Shown: piece by piece, positions 61,425 through 64,000 of the stretch | How positions within the stretch are numbered: the first letter of the stretch is position 1 | Layout of the letters: each line of letters opens with the position of its first letter | Made by a program: the position numbers and the translations under genes | The notes under the pieces: model-generated | What the model was told of the DNA's origin: nothing | The model's database searches: none | Seen by the model: the letters and a program-made list of their open reading frames with translations, nothing else | From: Bacteroidales bacterium | GTDB lineage: Bacteria > Bacteroidota > Bacteroidia > Bacteroidales > UBA932 | Assembly (NCBI GenBank): GCA_020026275.1 | Contig: JAHHQQ010000002.1 | Coordinates: forward strand, 62,001-126,000 | Reading direction: 5' to 3' | DNA length: 64,000 nucleotides

Positions 61425-62579
61425 ATGAGATATTTTGAAAAGATTTTGCTGCTTCTTTCCTTCTTATATCCCTTTTTTGTGACAGGAAGCTTGCAGGCTG
61501 CCAATGACCATAAGACTCCACAGGAAAAATATATTGAACGTTATGCTTCCATTGCCGTGTCAGAAATGTACCGGACAGGAGTTCCAGCCAGTATCACTCT
61601 GGCTCAGGGAATATTGGAATCAGGTTCCGGTCTGTCTTCTCTTGCCCGCAAGTCCAATAACCATTTTGGTATCAAGTGTCATGGATGGAAAGGACGCAAG
61701 GTATATCATGACGACGATGCTCGAGGAGAGTGTTTCAGGGCTTATGACCATCCGGAGGAATCGTTCCGGGATCATTCCGACTTTTTGCGTTACCGTGATC
61801 GTTACAAATTTCTATTTGACTATAAAACAACTGATTACAAAGCTTGGGCAAAGGGATTGAAGAAAGCAGGGTACGCCACGGACCCACATTATGCGGACAA
61901 GCTGATCAAATATATTGAGGATTATGACTTGTCAAGATTTGACAAGATGTCTTCCAGGAAGGCAAAGGAAATCAGTGAGGCGGAGAAGAAGGAAGAAATG
62001 ACAGCTGCAGAAGCGCCGGCTGGCGAGGAGACAGTACATAAACTTACAAGAAAAGAACGCCGTGCATTGCGGAAAGCGGAAAGGGAAGCAAAGAGAGAAG
62101 CGAAGAAACTGGCTAAAGAACAGGCCAAACGTAAGGAGAAGGAAGGTGTGGCCGAAGATGTCATTCCGGAGTCTCCGCTCAGTATAGAGAAGCCGAAAAT
62201 TTACCAGGCGGATGAGACTCTCCATTTCAATATGTACCGTCAGATTTATTCACGGAATGGAGTTCCTTATATCAATGCGATGGAAGGAGAGACTTTGGAG
62301 TCAATAGCAGAGGAGTATGACCTGTTCATCAAGGAGATCTGTAAATTCAATGATCTTCAGCCAGGAACTGAAATCCATCCTGGCGACATTGTCTATATTC
62401 AGGCCAAGAAGAAGCAGGGAGCTCGTCATCTCAACAAATATATTGTTGACCATGACGGAGAAAGCCTATGGGCGATTTCTCAGCGTTTTGGAGTCCGTCT
62501 CAAGGAAATTTTGAAAATGAACGAACTGTCCGCTGATTATCAAACCAGAGAAGGAGATGTCATATTGCTTCGCAAATAG
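61425..62579 (+). CDS. Glucosaminidase-LysM peptidoglycan hydrolase
   Basis: The 384-residue protein has a signal peptide (ending SLQAA), a glucosaminidase domain (about 35-170) with catalytic Glu65 in LAQGILESGSGLSSLA and NNHFGIKCHGW, then a charged, Lys/Ala/Glu-rich helical linker (about 180-250) and two LysM domains (about 283-330, YINAMEGETLESIAEEYDL; 337-383, HDGESLWAISQRFGV). It would cleave GlcNAc-MurNAc bonds and anchor to glycan strands. It is followed 15 nt later by mltG, another wall enzyme. Confidence 0.92.
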   Translation: MRYFEKILLLLSFLYPFFVTGSLQAANDHKTPQEKYIERYASIAVSEMYRTGVPASITLAQGILESGSGLSSLARKSNNHFGIKCHGWKGRKVYHDDDARGECFRAYDHPEESFRDHSDFLRYRDRYKFLFDYKTTDYKAWAKGLKKAGYATDPHYADKLIKYIEDYDLSRFDKMSSRKAKEISEAEKKEEMTAAEAPAGEETVHKLTRKERRALRKAEREAKREAKKLAKEQAKRKEKEGVAEDVIPESPLSIEKPKIYQADETLHFNMYRQIYSRNGVPYINAMEGETLESIAEEYDLFIKEICKFNDLQPGTEIHPGDIVYIQAKKKQGARHLNKYIVDHDGESLWAISQRFGVRLKEILKMNELSADYQTREGDVILLRK

Positions 62580-62594
62580 GAAGAACAATCGAAC

Positions 62595-63653
62595 ATGGAA
62601 AAGAAGAAAAAGATTATGATAGGGTCCCTTATAGGAGGGATTGTCATGTTAGTGGCGCTGGCAGGGGGCATCCTTTGGCAGAAATATTACGACCGCCGGA
62701 TGCCTAATTTTGATAAGGTTTCAGAGATTTATGTTTATCCAGGTACTCCGGCTGATTCGGTAGAAACGCAGATTCTCCGCAAATCTGCCGTTATCAGTCC
62801 GAGAAGTCTTCATCGTGTTTTCAAAAAATTGACGGAAGTGCGGCCTGGACATTATACGATTGCCTCTACAAATTCTAGTATGTATGTGGCGCGTATGCTT
62901 GAGCATGGGTGGCAGACTCCTGTTCATCTGGTAATCTCAGGGACGATTCGTAGAGAAAGCACTCTTGCGAGAAAGATAGCCAGGCAGATGTTGTCTGATT
63001 CTGCAAAAGTGATGGCCGCTTTACACGATACTCTGCTGTTAGACTCTATTGGCGTAGAACCTTCCCAGATCTTCTCTCTCTTCATACCTGACACGTATGA
63101 AGTTCTTTGGACGGAATCCATGCCAGAACTCCTGCGCCGGATGAAGAGGGAATACGATGCCTTCTGGTCTGAGGAAAACAGGAAGAAGGCAGATTGCGTT
63201 GGACTGACTCCCAAAGAAGTTTCTATTCTGGCTTCCATCGTCAATGCGGAGACTAATTATGTTCCGGAAATGCCTTCTGTAGCTGGTGTATATGTGAATC
63301 GACTCTGTGCGGGAATGAAGTTGCAGGCAGACCCGACGGTTGCATATTGTTTTGACTATCAGTTGAGCAGAATTTTGAAGAAACATACTAAGGTGAATTC
63401 TCCTTTCAATACTTATCTCCATTATGGTCTGCCACCTGCCCCTATCTGTGTTCCTTCCAAAGCGGCACTTGAAGCGGTGCTTGATTTTGATAAGAACAAT
63501 TACCTGTATTTCTGTGCCAGTCCTGAGATGAACGGCCGCCACTTGTTTGCGACCACATATTCAGCTCATCTGAAAAATGCCCGTGCTTTTTCTCGGGCTC
63601 TTTCCAAATTGCTCAAGGAAAGGGAGGCTGCTGAAAAGATTGTCAACAAATAG
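62595..63653 (+). CDS. mltG: Endolytic transglycosylase MltG
   Basis: MltG cuts nascent glycan strands and acts as chain terminator for peptidoglycan polymerases. The 352-residue protein has an N-terminal membrane anchor (IMIGSLIGGIVMLVALAGGIL), a LysM-like subdomain and the YceG catalytic domain: LASIVNAETNYVPEMPSVAGVYVNRL (with catalytic Glu in NAET), MKLQADPTVAYC, SPFNTYLHYGLPPAPIC. The family's usual EKE at the site reads NAE here. The 15-bp terminator at 63673 follows. Confidence 0.93.
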   Translation: MEKKKKIMIGSLIGGIVMLVALAGGILWQKYYDRRMPNFDKVSEIYVYPGTPADSVETQILRKSAVISPRSLHRVFKKLTEVRPGHYTIASTNSSMYVARMLEHGWQTPVHLVISGTIRRESTLARKIARQMLSDSAKVMAALHDTLLLDSIGVEPSQIFSLFIPDTYEVLWTESMPELLRRMKREYDAFWSEENRKKADCVGLTPKEVSILASIVNAETNYVPEMPSVAGVYVNRLCAGMKLQADPTVAYCFDYQLSRILKKHTKVNSPFNTYLHYGLPPAPICVPSKAALEAVLDFDKNNYLYFCASPEMNGRHLFATTYSAHLKNARAFSRALSKLLKEREAAEKIVNK

Positions 63654-63672
63654 AAAGTCGGCTGGAAACATG

Positions 63673-63709
63673 CAAAAGCCCGGAAACAGAAAAAGTTTCC
63701 GGGCTTTTG
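63673..63709. terminator. Bidirectional terminator between mltG and the RelA/SpoT gene
   Basis: CAAAAGCCCGGAAAC (63673-63687), loop AGAAAAA, GTTTCCGGGCTTTTG (63695-63709). The CAAAAGCCCGG stem core is the same as in the terminator at 20930. Confidence 0.9.
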
Positions 63710-63726
63710 TCGGTAGATAGAAGGAA

Positions 63727-64000
63727 TCAGTTGCGATTGACTTTTTCTATAAATTTGTTCTGCCTCAGACAGGAAATGACTTTGTCCAGTTCCATATTGG
63801 AAGGAACTGAAATTTTCATGTTTATTTTATATAATCCGTGCACATTGTCTTCATTCATCTGGAAAGAACGGATAGATGCCTTGAAAGTGTTGACAATGTC
63901 CATGATGTCATTGATGACGGTCGGCTCCTTGGAAGCGGTCAGACGGAGTCCTACCTGGAAACTTCCTGTACTTGGAGTCTCTGCCCATTTGACCCGGTGA
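63727..64000 (-). CDS. C-terminus of a RelA/SpoT-type (p)ppGpp enzyme (ACT domain), partial
   Basis: Reading the minus strand from the window edge gives 91 residues ending in TGA at 63729-63727. The sequence RVKWAE, FQVGLRLTASKEPTVINDIMDIV, FQMNEDNVHGLYKINMKISV and a C-terminal DKVISCLRQNKFIEKVNRN fits the ACT domain at the end of long RelA/SpoT homologues, which senses amino acids or the ribosome state. Synthetase and hydrolase domains lie outside the window, so activity cannot be judged. Another ACT-domain protein is possible. Confidence 0.7.
   Translation of the reverse strand, partial: HRVKWAETPSTGSFQVGLRLTASKEPTVINDIMDIVNTFKASIRSFQMNEDNVHGLYKINMKISVPSNMELDKVISCLRQNKFIEKVNRN

Noticed and set aside
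1..64000. CRISPR arrays, transposases, integrases, phage genes, rRNA and tRNA genes
   Set aside because: No regularly spaced repeats, mobile-element proteins or structural RNA signatures were recognised on either strand.

Overview
The window is chromosomal DNA from a member of the phylum Bacteroidota, most likely order Bacteroidales. The evidence is a SusC/SusD-type outer-membrane uptake pair, several surface-type lipoproteins, families largely restricted to this phylum (DUF4293, DUF4491, BtuG-like DUF5074), a gyrA-TPR gene pair, and many promoters matching the phylum's primary-sigma consensus TTTG-N19/20-TAnnTTTG. I see no phage, transposase, integrase, rRNA, tRNA or CRISPR array. The region reads as a core chromosome with one accessory-looking SusCD locus at the left edge.

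Layout. 1-6161 (minus): a SusC/SusD operon with a 67-residue lipoprotein and a Calx-beta-like lipoprotein cut by the window edge. 6334-8507 (plus): a sugar kinase fused to a RapZ C-terminal domain, plus a MurU-like nucleotidyltransferase, suggesting MurNAc recycling; murQ at 55862 belongs to the same theme. 8567-16625 (minus): an eight-gene operon holding the menaquinone route from chorismate towards DHNA (thioesterase, menF, menD, menB, menC, menE), then a sugar nucleotidyltransferase and a CPBP protease. 16786-25447: ftsB-like, purB, folP, nucleoside phosphorylase, DUF4293, AI-2E-type transporter, phosphoglycolate phosphatase, a possible 59-residue gene and a ClpC-like unfoldase without a middle domain. 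25635-33016: gyrA, a TPR protein, phoH, a CapA-like protein and a DUF389 protein. 33156-39812 (plus): SPOR lipoprotein, a degenerate M28 peptidase fused to a TonB C-terminal domain, leuS and two YitT paralogues. 39948-45703: membrane AraC regulator, rluA-type synthase, dnaK, CYTH protein, nadD, gmk. 45704-46380 is the only long stretch without a conventional gene. 46381-51815: class II aldolase, a BtuG-like lipoprotein convergent with a BtuB-like receptor, DUF4491, FKBP isomerase. 51905-64000: nucleotide-sugar dehydrogenase, pnuC, two SGNH esterases, murQ, recR, corA, rpsA, rnz, a LysM glucosaminidase, mltG and the C-terminus of a RelA/SpoT enzyme.

The most interesting item is in the 45.7-46.4 kb gap. 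On the minus strand a perfect TTTG-N19-TACTTTTG promoter is followed by an ATG, 26 sense codons for a strongly basic peptide with no acidic residue, a stop codon, and at once a hairpin with a U-rich tract. This is a complete, self-contained transcription unit of about 150 nt that size-cutoff gene callers would miss. Second is the M28-TonB fusion, in which nearly every zinc ligand and the catalytic glutamate are replaced, so it looks like a pseudoenzyme. Third is the kinase-RapZ fusion beside murU.

Limits: all family calls come from reading motifs and overall similarity. No database search, structure prediction or codon statistics were run. Promoters and terminators are pattern matches.
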